The translations under genes were made by a program, and so were the position numbers. From Crocodylus rhombifer (taxonomy: Eukaryota; Chordata; Crocodylia; Crocodylidae), in the NCBI GenBank assembly GCA_038503035.1, contig JAVSML010025157.1, positions 219,462 through 283,461 on the forward strand: a DNA stretch of 64,000 nt, read 5' to 3'. The notes under the pieces are model-generated. The model saw only the letters and a list, made by a program, of their open reading frames with translations, was not told where the DNA came from and did not search any database. This document shows positions 1-10,774 of this stretch, in pieces. Each line of letters begins with the position of its first letter. Within the stretch, counting starts at the first letter, position 1.

Positions 1-155
1 ACAGGAAATCTGTACATCAGATTTGTACATTGATGAACACAGCTGTTCTTTTTTTTTGTTTTGACATAGGCTGTGGACATTCATTTCTACCAGAAGAAAT
101 TTATTCCAGTAAAAAAATAGCCTGGGAGCCAAAATGTATAGGCATTCCTCTAGCC

Positions 156-431
156 CAGTTCTCAACCTTTTTGGACTTGAGGCATCACACATTAGACTCG
201 AGACACCTCTCTATAACTTTTGTGAATTGAGTGGCACCTGATTTAAGACACTAATTTATATATTATAGTTTTTACTTCCTTGTACAAGGGCAGGGCAGTG
301 GGGCTGGTAAACTGACCGGCAGGGACATGCTTGAGTTTGTCTACATCTCATTAACTCCTCATACCTCGTGGCACCCTTGAAAGGATCTGACAGCATCCTG
401 GGTGCTGTGGCACCTTGATGGAGAATTGCTG
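156..431. mobile_element. hAT-type MITE with perfect 8-bp TSD
   Basis: The element starts CAGTTCTCAACCTTTTT and ends GGAGAATTGCTG, a degraded inverted terminal repeat of the Charlie-like hAT kind. The perfect duplication CTCTAGCC flanks it at 148-155 and 432-439. It is 276 bp long with no coding capacity. Confidence 0.65.
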
Positions 432-439
432 CTCTAGCC

Positions 440-1420
440 CCATGGTTAGAGAGCTTCACAGGCAAGCTCTCCAGTCAGGGGTCACTAGAGGGTTGCACCC
501 TGGGCCACCCCCACCCTTAGGGGAGCCTATTACTTGACAGCCCATCTCCTGTGACCAGGAAGGGGGCAGGCTGTCAAGTGGCAGTTGTGACAATTGGGCA
601 GGACTCCCATCCTGGGAGAACGTACCCCTATCCCACCAACCAGCTAATTGGCAGGAAGGAGGGCACATTCTCTCATAGTGAGAACCCTGCCAGCCCTCCC
701 CTGCAGGAGAAAAGCCCAACTCCTTGCACCTTCTGGGCTGACACAAAGGAATGCAGGGAAAGGAGGGGAGAACATGACTGCTTGCAGCAAGGCTCCAGGA
801 GCCTTGTGGCAGTGGCACAAAAGCCTGACTCACTTCATGCTGCTCCAGCCTGGCCCAGAGCAGTGCAGGATGAGGTGGGGGCATTTCGCTGCAGTGGCAA
901 AGCTCCTGAGCCTTTCTGCCTTGGCACAGCGTCCTGCTTCACCCCGCACTGCTCCAGGTCAGCTGGGTGGCACAGGTGGCAAAGGGAAACTGGAGGAGCT
1001 GGGAACTGGGCCTTCACACTCCCAGCTCTTCAATCACTGCCCCCACCGCTCAGCTGCGAGGCAAGGAGGTCAATCAGAAGCTGTGGTAGTGATCTAAAAT
1101 CCGGCAGCTGGGAGTGGAGCTTGGGCCCCTGAGCCCCCGCTCCCGGCTGGTATCTTTTAAATTGCTGCCCCCTACCCCTCAGCTGGGTGGTGGGGCAGCA
1201 AAGTCCCCTGCCTCTTCCCGAAACCAGAGACTGGCTGGCTTGGGTAAAGCAAGTAGTAAAGGCTGCTCCTCCCCTCACCTCCTGGCCTATGGGAGGAGGG
1301 AAACAACGGCCCTCCTGTTCACACCACTGACCAGCAGATAGTGCTTAGAGATCATTATAGCACAATTAACCCTTAAATGGAATGTAAAATACAAACACAG
1401 ACAACTCAGTGCCCTAAAAT
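440..1420. other. GC-rich stretch, no recognised gene
   Basis: This region has open frames on both strands (193, 149 and 142 codons) with low-complexity Pro/Gly/Ser-rich translations and no recognisable domain. The openness follows from high GC and few TA-containing stops. I assign no gene here. Confidence 0.5.
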
Positions 1421-2210
1421 CAAAGTCTAACTTTATTAATACAAGTATTATCTCAGCAGTTTCTATATTCAGAGAGAGAAAAAACACTTAGTACAATGAT
1501 CTCACTCAATCCTAGATATTACTTTGCCTCAAAGAAAAGATGGCCACTCAGTTCCTGAAGCAAAGGGTGCGTCATTGGCTGGGATGATCCAGGCAGGTGT
1601 TGAAAGCTGGATTCATGATGTAAATGATGACGACAACAACTAACTTTCTTGCTTCCCTCTTTTATGCTTTTCTTTAACTTGACTTCTTGGATGACTCCTT
1701 GCTTTTGGATTGGTCTATCTGCAGTCAGCATATTGTTCATATTTTATCCTGTCAACATATTCCTTTGTTCAACATCCCCATTACAAGCACACCTTTTAAT
1801 TTGGCCTTTTTCCGGTGTCTTACTTTAAACATTGTCCATTGGTCTACTTTATCACCTTTCATTAACATATCCAATCATTTCATCCCTCTGATTCAGCTGA
1901 TTAGTGCCAAGTTCAGTTAATTTGAGCCGATAACAAAACTATTACTATGTTGTGTCAGAAAACCTTCTCACAGTGATAGAAAAAGGAAAGAAATATCATG
2001 CGAGCAAACTCAAGGCTATAAGCTGCTTTCAAGAAACAAGGCCAGTTGATATTGCAGACACCAGCAAAATTAAAAGTTCAGATAACAATGAGGTTATACA
2101 GAACTTTAGGTTTTAAAGAAAACTTTAAACAATGCTATAATTCACCACTCTATAAACAGGTGCAACTTTAAAGCATAAAGTATGACAAGCTACCCTAACA
2201 CTCCATGCCT
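1420..2210 (-). mobile_element. Possible ERV LTR-like repeat, copy 1
   Basis: A minus-strand AATAAA lies near 1431-1437. About 350 bp to its right, a block near 1780-1860 (ACCTTTTAATTTGGCCTTT, then CATTGGTCTACTTTATCACC) resembles 23190-23250 in a second copy with the same spacing to its own AATAAA. Orientation and LTR identity are inferred; borders are approximate. Confidence 0.35.
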
Positions 2211-2495
2211 CCCCAAGACTGGGGTGACTCTGGTCTCAGGAAAGCAAGGGGACCCTTTCCCCTAGCTCCATTCCTCCTGGTCCCCCAGAAGGAATTAAGC
2301 AGAAGAAAGTATAGATGTTCAGTCTCCTGGGAGAAACTCTCCCAGGAGTAATTTAACCCTGGTTGTTCCTGGGTTATTTTTCTCCTAAAGCAGCCATTTT
2401 TACTCCAGAAGAAAAAGCCTGAAAGTCTGCAATTCTCATGGTGGAAATTGAATGTCTACCTAGCCATAGCCTTCTTCTCTGTCCATGGCTTTTTT

Positions 2496-2628
2496 CTACT
2501 GCTGAACAAAGACACATATCCTGACATAAAAGTCCTTGTCCTTGTTGCGCTGCCGCATGGCCTTCATCACATTGTCATCATGAAAATGTTACCCTTGTAA
2601 TCCATCCATCGTCCTCCAGGCTGTACAG
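2496..2628 (-). pseudogene. Unidentified coding-like remnant
   Basis: On the minus strand, LYSLEDDGWITRVTFS is followed after one frame change by DDNVMKAMRQRNKDKDFYVR and a few more codons before a stop. The charged, low-bias composition looks like former protein-coding sequence rather than random AT-rich DNA, but I do not recognise the family. It ends where a CR1 tail begins, so it may be part of an old transposon or a retrocopy. Confidence 0.3.
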
Positions 2629-4150
2629 AGGATCACAGAAAAAAGGACTTATTTCAAGGGACCTCATGAAGTCATTTAGTCCAGTGGTTCTCAACTTTTT
2701 TGTATCAGGATTCATTTGTAAACATGGATGGCCAGTCCTGACCTGCTGCCTCCCACCCCCAGGCCCCAGCCCCCAGTGTATGGGGCAGGAGGTGGGTATG
2801 TGGGGTGGGGCCCAAGCAGCTCCCGGCAGGCTGGAACTCTGCCAGCCTGCAAGGGAAAAGTCACAGTTTTCCACATTTTTCTCCTTTAAAGGAGAATCCA
2901 TTTTTAAAGTTTGTTTGTGGCCCTTTCATATATTCTTGAGACCCACTTTTGGGTTGCAACCCACAGGCTGAGAAATGCTGATCTAGTCCAGACCCTGCTC
3001 AAGGCAGTATTATCCCCAACCAAAACACCTCAGCCAAGTGTCTGTCCAACCTGTCCTTGAAAATTTCCAAGGACGGCAATTCCAAAACCTCTCTAGGTAG
3101 CCTGCTCCAGTGCTTGATCACCATCAGTCAATAGGTTCCTTTTGATCTCTAACCTAAATGTCCTCTGCTGCACTTTGAGGCCACTGCTCCTAGTCCTGTC
3201 CCCTACAGCCACAGAAAAAAAGCCCATTTCCATCATCTCTATAATTGACCTTCAGGTATTTGAAGACTATTATTAGATTCCCCTCCTCAGTCTTCTCTTC
3301 TCAAGACTAAATAGCCGTAGGTCTTTCAGCCTTTCCTCATAACACATGTTGCACAGGCCTCTGATCATTTTTGTCACTCTCTGCTGGATTCTTTCCAACT
3401 CTCCACATATTTCTTAAAAACTGAACACAGGTGACACCTCACCAGTGTCAAACCAAGTGGAAGAATCACTTCTCTTGATTTGCAAGTGCAACTCTTTTTA
3501 ATACAACCCAATAGGCTGTTGGCTTTTTTCCAACTGGAAAACATTGTTGGCTCATATTCAGCTCACTGTAACCATGCACCTCCTGCTGCGCTCCCCCCCA
3601 CTCTTCCTGTGCAGTATTGTAGCCTAGCCAGTCATTCCCCAGTATATCTTTGTGTATACAGTTATTCTGTCCCAAGTGCATTTGTCTTTGACTTTGACAT
3701 GTGACTTTGCATTTGTCCTTGATGAATCTTATCTGATTGATTTTGGACTACTTCTCCAGTTTATCCGGTCATTGTGGAGCCTAGCCCTGTGCTCTGGAGT
3801 GTCTGCAACTTCACCTGATGTGGTGTCATCCCCAAATTTGCTAAGCATGCACTCAATTCCCTTGTACAAATCATTAATAAAGATGTTAAACAATACTCAG
3901 GACAGAACACCCCCACCCAAAAGAACCCCAATGATATTCCCTCCCAACTAGACATTGAGCCATTGGTGACTGGAGCACCAGTTTTGTATCCACCTTACAG
4001 ACCACATGAAAGCAGTGTATTTTTTTAACTTTATTAATGAGCATGGCATGGAAGACAGTGTAAAAAGCTTTGGCACTGCTATATGGTATATCACATCCAC
4101 TGCGTTTCCCACATTCACTGAACCTGTCTGATTTATCAGGTTAGGATAGC
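2629..4150 (-). mobile_element. Old CR1 LINE, 3' part, minus strand
   Basis: The minus strand carries degraded CR1 ORF2 3' sequence: on plus, the AAGGGACCTC...CATTTAGTCC tail, then complements of the thumb and C-terminal region, and near 3830-3900 the complement of the FADD-side reverse-transcriptase block. It is 5'-truncated and full of stops. A hAT MITE (2682-2980) splits its tail. Confidence 0.8.
2682..2980. mobile_element. hAT-type MITE nested in CR1
   Basis: It starts CAGTGGTTCTCAAC and ends CAGGCTGAGAAATGCTG, inverted terminal repeats of the Charlie-like hAT kind. The flanking 8-mers are ATTTAGTC and ATCTAGTC (7 of 8), duplicated from the host CR1 tail. It is 299 bp and shares its interior with the copy at 19931-20258. 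Confidence 0.8.
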
Positions 4151-4177
4151 ACAGGGGCCAGGATGGGATAGCATAGT

Positions 4178-4393
4178 CTATTCAAACAATGAGCTTACCT
4201 CTGCGGTACACAGACTGGGGAGCATTGTCAGGAGCAGCACCTCAGACATGTCTCTGTCAGGACTGGCTTTTTGCATGCAATGTTTCAGTTTCTTCAGAGT
4301 CTTCATACAGACCTCTGAGTTTACTGTGGCCCTCTTAGGCATGATGTCAACAATATAAACTCCGTGCATGTCTAGGGCTTCTTTAGAAGACAA
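4178..4393 (-). pseudogene. Degraded Tc1/mariner-like transposase fragment
   Basis: The minus-strand frame reads HGVYIVDIMPKRATVNSEVC, then TLKKLKHCMQKASPDRDMSE and VLLL. This follows the mariner pattern 'GV...D.LP.G.TVN...Y...L..L...I....P....VLLLHDNA', the catalytic-core block leading to the second Asp (HDNA). A frame change after VLLL leaves DNAPQSVY readable in the next frame, so the motif survives but the frame is broken. The fragment is about 70 residues, against about 340 for a full transposase. The assignment rests on pattern only. Confidence 0.5.
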
Positions 4394-4447
4394 AAATTAG
4401 GAAGCATTGTATGATGTTGGGTTATGTGCCTTTGTTCACCAGTAAAA

Positions 4448-4500
4448 TAAGGCCACTGGTGGAGAAGGAGACTATGTTGAAAAATAGTTGTGTGGTCAGC
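4448..4500 (+). pseudogene. Possible mariner transposase C-terminus, opposite strand
   Basis: The plus strand reads GGEGDYVEK and then a stop, resembling the GDYVEK ending of many vertebrate mariner transposases. It lies just beyond the minus-strand fragment at 4178-4393 but points the other way, which implies two elements or an internal inversion. The match is short. Confidence 0.3.
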
Positions 4501-4643
4501 AATGATGTACAAATTTGTTGTGCACATTTCATATTTTTTCAATAATACTGGCTGAATAAAAAAATAGTAGGCCTTGAGTAACCCTTGTACATCGTCCGTG
4601 GTTGCCACTGGAAATTAGGACTCCAGGAAATTAGGAAACTATG

Positions 4644-5670
4644 TGTCGGGGAAAACCGAAGAATCGGGCCCCAAGGTCACGGTGGGCCGGGGTGGCAATT
4701 AGATATGGACAGGTGGGATTAGCGGCGTAGAGTCTGGAGATAGGGACTCGGAGCGGATTGATAAAGAACAGGTGAGTTTATTTGACTTACGCTTCAGGCG
4801 TAGGCAGAAAGGTCTTCAGTTACAGTTTTGAACACAAACAAACAATTAACAACAAAGGGGTCTGTTGGCCCACGAGGTTCAGTCCGAAGACCTAGTCCCA
4901 GGGCTGGTCAACAGCTCATAAATGGGGATCAAGAACAATAAAATGAACTGTAACACGTTGATGATGAACCGCGTGACACCAGTCCACAGCAATGGACAAA
5001 TCGGGTAGTCGAATACGAAAGCCGAGGTCAGGAGCCTGGAGATGGTGCAGCGGAGACATCAGTTGGAGGGATGAGCAGAGTCGTAGTTGGTGAAGAAAGC
5101 CGAGGTCGATGATCCGGAACCGGGTTAAACAAAGTCCAGAGGGTGACCCAAAATCGTAAGCCGTTAATCAGTTCAAAAGGTAAGTCAGGAGCCAGATGAA
5201 CGTAGTCAAAAACTGCAATACAATGAATACTAAGCCATGGAGTCAAAGGAGGAGATCAATAGGTCTTGAAGCCTGACTCAGAGACAGTCCCTGCAGCAGC
5301 AGCCTCTGCCTCTAGTCCCCGCGATCTCTCCACACACACCACCACACACACCCACCACTACCCCCCCCAGGGAGGGGCTCACAGAACTTTTATATCAATT
5401 TGGTAGCCAATCAGTGTGCTCTCCGCAGAGAAATTTCTAGTCCGATTACCTCATGTCAGATTCTGACTGAGCATGCTCTCAGTCAGGAGCTGACACAGTC
5501 TGAGCATGCGCCTGTGGGGAAAGTAGGTCAACAATGATTGACAGCTCTGCAGGTCACCCAGGGGGCAAGGGCTGGGTGAGCCTTGGAAATTTCCACTCAC
5601 AGCTTCAAACCGCGCATGTCAGTTTAACCTCTTCTGTACTGGCAGCACATACTCAAAAATTTCCATGACA
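4644..5670 (-). mobile_element. Solo LTR of an endogenous retrovirus
   Basis: This 1,027-bp block begins TGTCGGGG and ends CCATGACA (TG...CA ends) and is flanked by the perfect 5-bp duplication CTATG (4639-4643 and 5671-5675). On the minus strand a TATA-like GATATAAAAG lies near 5385-5395, with a CCAAT-like box nearby, and an AATAAA near 4777-4785. Promoter and polyadenylation order therefore gives minus orientation. No gag, pol or env reading is adjacent, so it is a solo LTR left by recombination. The 5-bp duplication is compatible with several ERV classes. Confidence 0.8.
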
Positions 5671-8600
5671 CTATGAAGAAATTAGAACCCAGAGAATGAA
5701 TGTACTAAGGGTGATCTGAAATGCCTGGAACAGTGTGGAGGAGGATTGTTGAACTCCTCTGTCCTCAGATGTGAATGTGAAGCTTTAAAAATGTGAAATA
5801 TTTCTTTACTGGGTAAAGATTGGCTCTACACCATTAAGAAGGATATCAAGCAAACGATGAAAGGGTAAAGCCACTATTATTAGTTCAACTTGGATCTTGG
5901 AGATGGCTAATCTTGGAGATGGCTTAGTGCATGGCTTGAGAGAGTTGAAGACACTGCTCATATATTTTATTGGATAACATCAGTACCCAGTTTTATTGTC
6001 TTATTTTTCCTCAGAGAAGTGCTGGGGTCCTGGGTGTGGGACTCCCCTGGATTTCTGAGTGACGAGATGTAGTAAAATTCCCATTCACCCCTTTGTCAAG
6101 TCCATAATGAAAGCCATAAATAACAGATATGTGGTCTGGGCAAAAACTTATTCAGTTTGTATCCAATAACCAAGGTTTGTTTGTTTTTATTTAGACTCAG
6201 TCTTTCAAGGTCTACCAGTAAAGGTCCCATGGGCTTGCCACATCAGACTTCATACTCAGCTGTATGCTGACCCCTTGGTACCTCTTGAGAATGCAGGCCT
6301 TCGTTGTGCTTTCTTTTCCTCAGCTTCTCTATACTTGGTATGGATTTCTGTAATGGGAAAGGTTTAATCCGTTTGTGATATAATAGGTAGAGTGTACATA
6401 TATATAACCTTATATATAGAGAGACATCTATTTTTACAAAAAAAAACCCGAAAAAGCAAAAAAAAAAACCCCTTGTTCATCCTTCTTATAGAATGCTATC
6501 AACAACACTATTCAGGGACTGAAGTGATGTATTGGGTCCAAACCCCCATACTCTGCTTAAAGATTTGAAATTTGGGGTGGCAGCATTCAATTGAGATGGA
6601 ATTGAACTTTGAGTAAAATATGGAGGACAAGATTTCACAGGCTCTGTCTAGATTGCCTCTGGAGCGAGCCAGTGACATCACTGAGACATAGCCCCCACCC
6701 ACTTGGGCCCTGCCCAGAACATGCCTGTGTCCACCAATTAGATTGCATAGAAAGCTAAGGAGTGTGCCTCCAGTGTCTCAGAGAAGCCCTGAAAACATAG
6801 CCCTGCCGTTTGCTCAGACATTTCAGACAGAGTGCTCATGGTCATGTGCTGTGGAGGTTGTATAGATAGAGCTAAAGAGACTCCAGTCCAGCTTCCAGTG
6901 TCATGTGTTGCCAACCCTGGGTTCCTTTGCATGGGAAATGTTCCTGGAAGGAGAAGTGAACATCATTTTAAGTTATAAAACCTACCTTTAGTTCCCTTCC
7001 AAATGCCTGAGATGTTGCTGACCATAGGAAAGATGGCCAGGGCACTCCAGAGACAGCATGAAGGCACACAACTTTTTTGCAAATAGCTGTGGCCTCTTAC
7101 TTACCTTACTTAAAGGTTGTAGGCAAAACTGCTGCTAGTTCTTCAGTATGCACATTTGTACATGTAATGAAAATTGCCCTTTTTTGTGATTCAGTTGTGT
7201 TACAGTTTACATGTACAGGATTTTTTGTGTGTGATTTAAATGACCTCTTTGTGATTCAAAGGAAAACATATCCTGATGTATTTTAGTTTGGATCAACACA
7301 AATTAAAAAGATGCATCCATGGATGTGTCATGTATAAATGGAAATTCACTCAATGACAAGTAATAGCCCCTTTGTCCACCAGATTCCGATGCAAGTTTTC
7401 TGTAGTGAGCCCCCTTGTCCACCAGAAGTTGCTTTGATTTTCAGATAGGAGAGAAAGAGGATACCTGCAATTTGTAGGTACTTGTGTAATGTGTTTTTTC
7501 AGATGCCAGGTGTTGCAGTCTAGCCAGCCTGACATGAATCAATCTTCTGCTCACCGGCATAGACACCCTCACACACCCTGCCCCCCAGCAATGTCCTGGC
7601 CAGGGTGACAAGAGATAATCCCCATAATCTGCCCCTGGTTCCATCCAAGAATGAAGAACTGCTTGGGTGCCTAAAGAGCAAATAACACCTGCCCTCTCAC
7701 AGGACTGGAGCCCGTAACCTCCACGCTTCATAATTTGTTTTTTCTTCTGCTGGCTGCCCCGTCAGTCACGATTGCACAAGCTCAACTTACAGTCAGACCT
7801 ATAGGTGTTCCTGCAATGGCAGCAGGCAGCCCTTACTGACAACGGCACTGTCACCCCATAAGCCGCCCCTGCTTCCAGCCAGGAATGAATACCTGCTTGG
7901 CTGCCTAAAGGGAGTACCCTGGAGCACTTCCACGGGCAGTCGGTCTTGGACAGGGATTTGCCAGTTTTTCCAGTTTTACAACCCTCTCTACTGGTGCCTT
8001 TGTCAACAGCTGTTGATTTGGCAGTGATGAGAACAAAGCCAGGGAGCCTGGCTTGATTATCTCTTAATGGCCCACTTAGAAAGAAAATAGAAAAATGTAT
8101 TTGCATAACTAACCATTATTGATATCTTAAGCATAATTTACATACAACAAAAGAATCACTTACCTGTATAAAGCTTTCCTTCTTTGGAACTGAATATCAA
8201 ATTCATCCCAGGTTTCTACCAATCCTGAGTCAATCCTTCACTTCCTCCATCCAAAAGGTTGACTTCCACCCCCGCTCCCTCCCCATAATGAATGGCCTGA
8301 TTAAATTAACCTTGTGCTAAGGATTTTCAGGAAGAATGGAAGAGGACAAAAAATCCACTTTCAAAACTGGGTAGGGGGCACACCAGGGTCATTTCTGTGG
8401 CCTCAGGCATATAGCAGCCTCTGTTCCACTAGTGACCCTTTTCCCCCAGTCATAGTAGGTGGGAGTTGTTCGGTGGATACAAACAACCATGGAGTCACTG
8501 TGCCTCTCCTAAAAAAAGAGGAGGGATTTTCCACAGAGATGGCCTCTGCTGTATACGGGGCTTGTCAAGTGAGATCCCTGTCTATCCTGCTAAGCAGTAA

Positions 8601-8755
8601 AACTATATTTGGCACTTTTCACAGCTGCTGAACATGTGGAGACAGCACTTCCTCTTAATGAATTTGAGTGGCAGATCTTCCAGAGTGAGCGATATGACAT
8701 CCCTCATTGAGGCATGAACCCTAGGTAAAGGAACCGTTCACAGGTTTCTTGCACT
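5671..8755. other. No gene recognised; AT-rich intergenic DNA
   Basis: There is no coding signal or clear transposon over most of this stretch. It holds an AT-rich simple patch near 6385-6470 and two diverged copies of a 65-bp segment at about 7617-7680 and 7850-7913. Open frames are short and featureless. Confidence 0.5.
7617..7913. repeat. Two diverged copies of a ~65-bp segment
   Basis: CCCATAATCTGCCCCTGGTT (starting about 7620) and CCCATAAGCCGCCCCTGCTT (starting about 7856) are each followed by near-identical sequence ending CTGCTTGGNTGCCTAAAG. Spacing is about 235 bp in direct orientation. Family unknown. Confidence 0.55.
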
Positions 8756-9210
8756 TATAGACCTTTTGGAGACATCTGTAAAATCATGAAGGTGTAGACA
8801 AAGTAAAGAGGAACTTTTATTCCCTAAGTCCCAGAATACTAGAACTAGAGCACAGCCCCTGAAATTGGCAGGAGGGAAGTTTAAAACAAAGTACTTTTTT
8901 TACACAGCACAGCTAACTTGTGGAACTCATTGCCACAGGAGGTTGTAGAGGCAGACAGTAGAACCATGTTCAAAAAGGGACTATACAGCTTCAAGGATGA
9001 GGCATCCATCAAGGGCTATTAAACAGAACAGAAAGGGATGAATTCTCTGCTTTCCCTAAACCAATGATGGTGGATAAACAGATCAGTCCAGATCAGCCTT
9101 GTTCATATGCTTTCTTTCTAAAGCATCTACCACTGCCACAGTTGGAGACCGGATCCTAGATGAGATAACCAATGGACTGTTTCTGTTCCAGGTTCTTATG
9201 TTCACTTCCA
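8756..9210 (+). mobile_element. CR1 LINE 3' fragment, plus strand
   Basis: The sequence matches the CR1 ORF2 C-terminal pattern: CTAACTTGTGGAACTCATTG, then GAGGTTGTAGAGGCAGACAG and AAAAAGGGACT (NLWNSLP..VVEA....FKKG.). A tail with ATGGACTGTTTCTGTTCCAG and TTCTTATGTTCAC follows. It is strongly 5'-truncated and degraded. Confidence 0.65.
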
Positions 9211-9775
9211 TCATTGACAAACTGCTTCTCTTAAAGAGGCTGTTTGATTTCTGGAAACTGCTGGATACCCATGTTCCAATTATTTGGCTCCTTTATGTGG
9301 AACTCACCTAGTGGAACGAATTTTGCCTGGAACATCAAAGGCACCGTTCCTCAAGTTATCAGAGCATGAAAAAAAAGTTAATTTTTCAAAAGGACTGTAT
9401 ATTTTTGTTCATGCTCTCATTACTCCAGAATGGCTCTGATAACTGTGTTTGTCCTTTCAGAGGAAAACTTAAAAACAACATACACTTTTGGACTGTGATT
9501 AAATACTAGGTAGGCCAAAAAGGAGATTGCTGGGACAGTTACAAAGAAGTAGAAACAGACTTTTAATACTAAATCATGTTCCCCTTTCTCACTCTCTCAC
9601 AAACATGTGTGAGTTGCCCTGGAGTTAATAAAGGTTCTTTGGATAGATGAGGGGAGAATTTGTATTCAAAATATTTTGAGTGTTAGCCTAAATTTGGAGC
9701 CACGTTTTTTTTCTGCCTGTGGACTCTACATTTGGTAAAGCTTCTTCCATCCCTAAGGATGACCATGGTTTCTAT

Positions 9776-10088
9776 CAGGGCTGTCCAACTACAGGCCTGT
9801 GGGCTGCATGTAGTCCCCTAGAATTTAAGATTAGACCCCCCAGCTTCTGTCCAGCTGCCACTTCTCCCACGGCTTCCACTGCCACTGCTGCCAGGGACTC
9901 TGGACTTCCTCTGTCTTCTCCAGCTTCCACTTCCTACCCCTGCCCTTGAGGAAAGTACAGTGTGGCCACAGGGGCCTAGAAAGCTTGCAGTGGTGCCAGG
10001 GCATTGCACTATGCATTCAGCAGAGGGGGGCAAGGACTGTAGCTCAAACAAGGTGTGGTCCCTGGCTCCTTAGAAGGGGACAGCTCTG
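9776..10088. mobile_element. hAT-type MITE
   Basis: It starts CAGGGCTGTCCAAC and ends GGGGACAGCTCTG, an inverted pair. The flanking 8-mers GTTTCTAT and ATTTGTAA match at 5 of 8. The interior is GC-rich and the open frames through it are not genes. Confidence 0.5.
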
Positions 10089-10099
10089 ATTTGTAAGTT

Positions 10100-10345
10100 T
10101 CATAGTTAGTAGGGTCGAAAGGGACCTGAGCAGATCAAGTCCGACCCCCCGCCATGGCAGGAAAGAGTACTGCGGTCAAATGCCCCCGGCCAGGTGTTCA
10201 TCCAGCCTCCTCTTAAAGACCCTCAGGGTAGGAGCCAGCACCACTTCTCTTGGAAGTTGGTTCCAGATCCTATCCGCTCTGACAGTGTAGTAGCGCCTCC
10301 TGATATCTAGCCTGAATCTACCCTCTGTCAGCCTGTGACTGTTAT
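10100..10345 (-). mobile_element. CR1 3' tail fragment, minus strand
   Basis: TTTCATAGTTAGTAGGGTC, then AGGGACCTGAGCAGATCAAG and CCTCCTCTTAAAGACCCTCA, is the reversed 3' end of a CR1 subfamily that also appears at 12349 and 43365. Only the 3' terminal ~245 bp remain. Confidence 0.65.
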
Positions 10346-10774
10346 GTCACAAGGCCAAGACCCACCAAGCACCTTTTTGATAGGATTCTGTTCTCGCTTA
10401 AGTTGGCGGGAGAGGCAGAAGCAGGGAGAGCATGTCTTAGCAGCTGCACCAAGAAGAGAAATTGCCAATCAGGATTTAAACCAACTTTCCCCTTCACTTC
10501 TAGCACCACAAGGGCAGCAAACTCTTAGCTCTTGGCAAATGCATTCAAAGGAGGGGAGTCCTACCAGAGCAACAAAGTTAAATTCCCCTGATGTTATCAG
10601 TGAAGCTTAGCTGGATAACATAGTGGTTGATTTCAAAGGAAGGATGGTCTTACAGTAGAGGTCCTGGATACAGACTGGGGAGACCTGTTTGCCAGCACCC
10701 ACCAAGTCTTTCTTAGGTATACAAGATGAGGCTAGATTTTCAAATGAGCCCTGCTCCCAGCTAGACAATAAAAT

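Noticed and set aside
551..1132. 193-codon plus-strand frame near the left edge
   Set aside because: Composition is GC-rich with frames open on both strands; no domain, no splice support and no homologue recognised.
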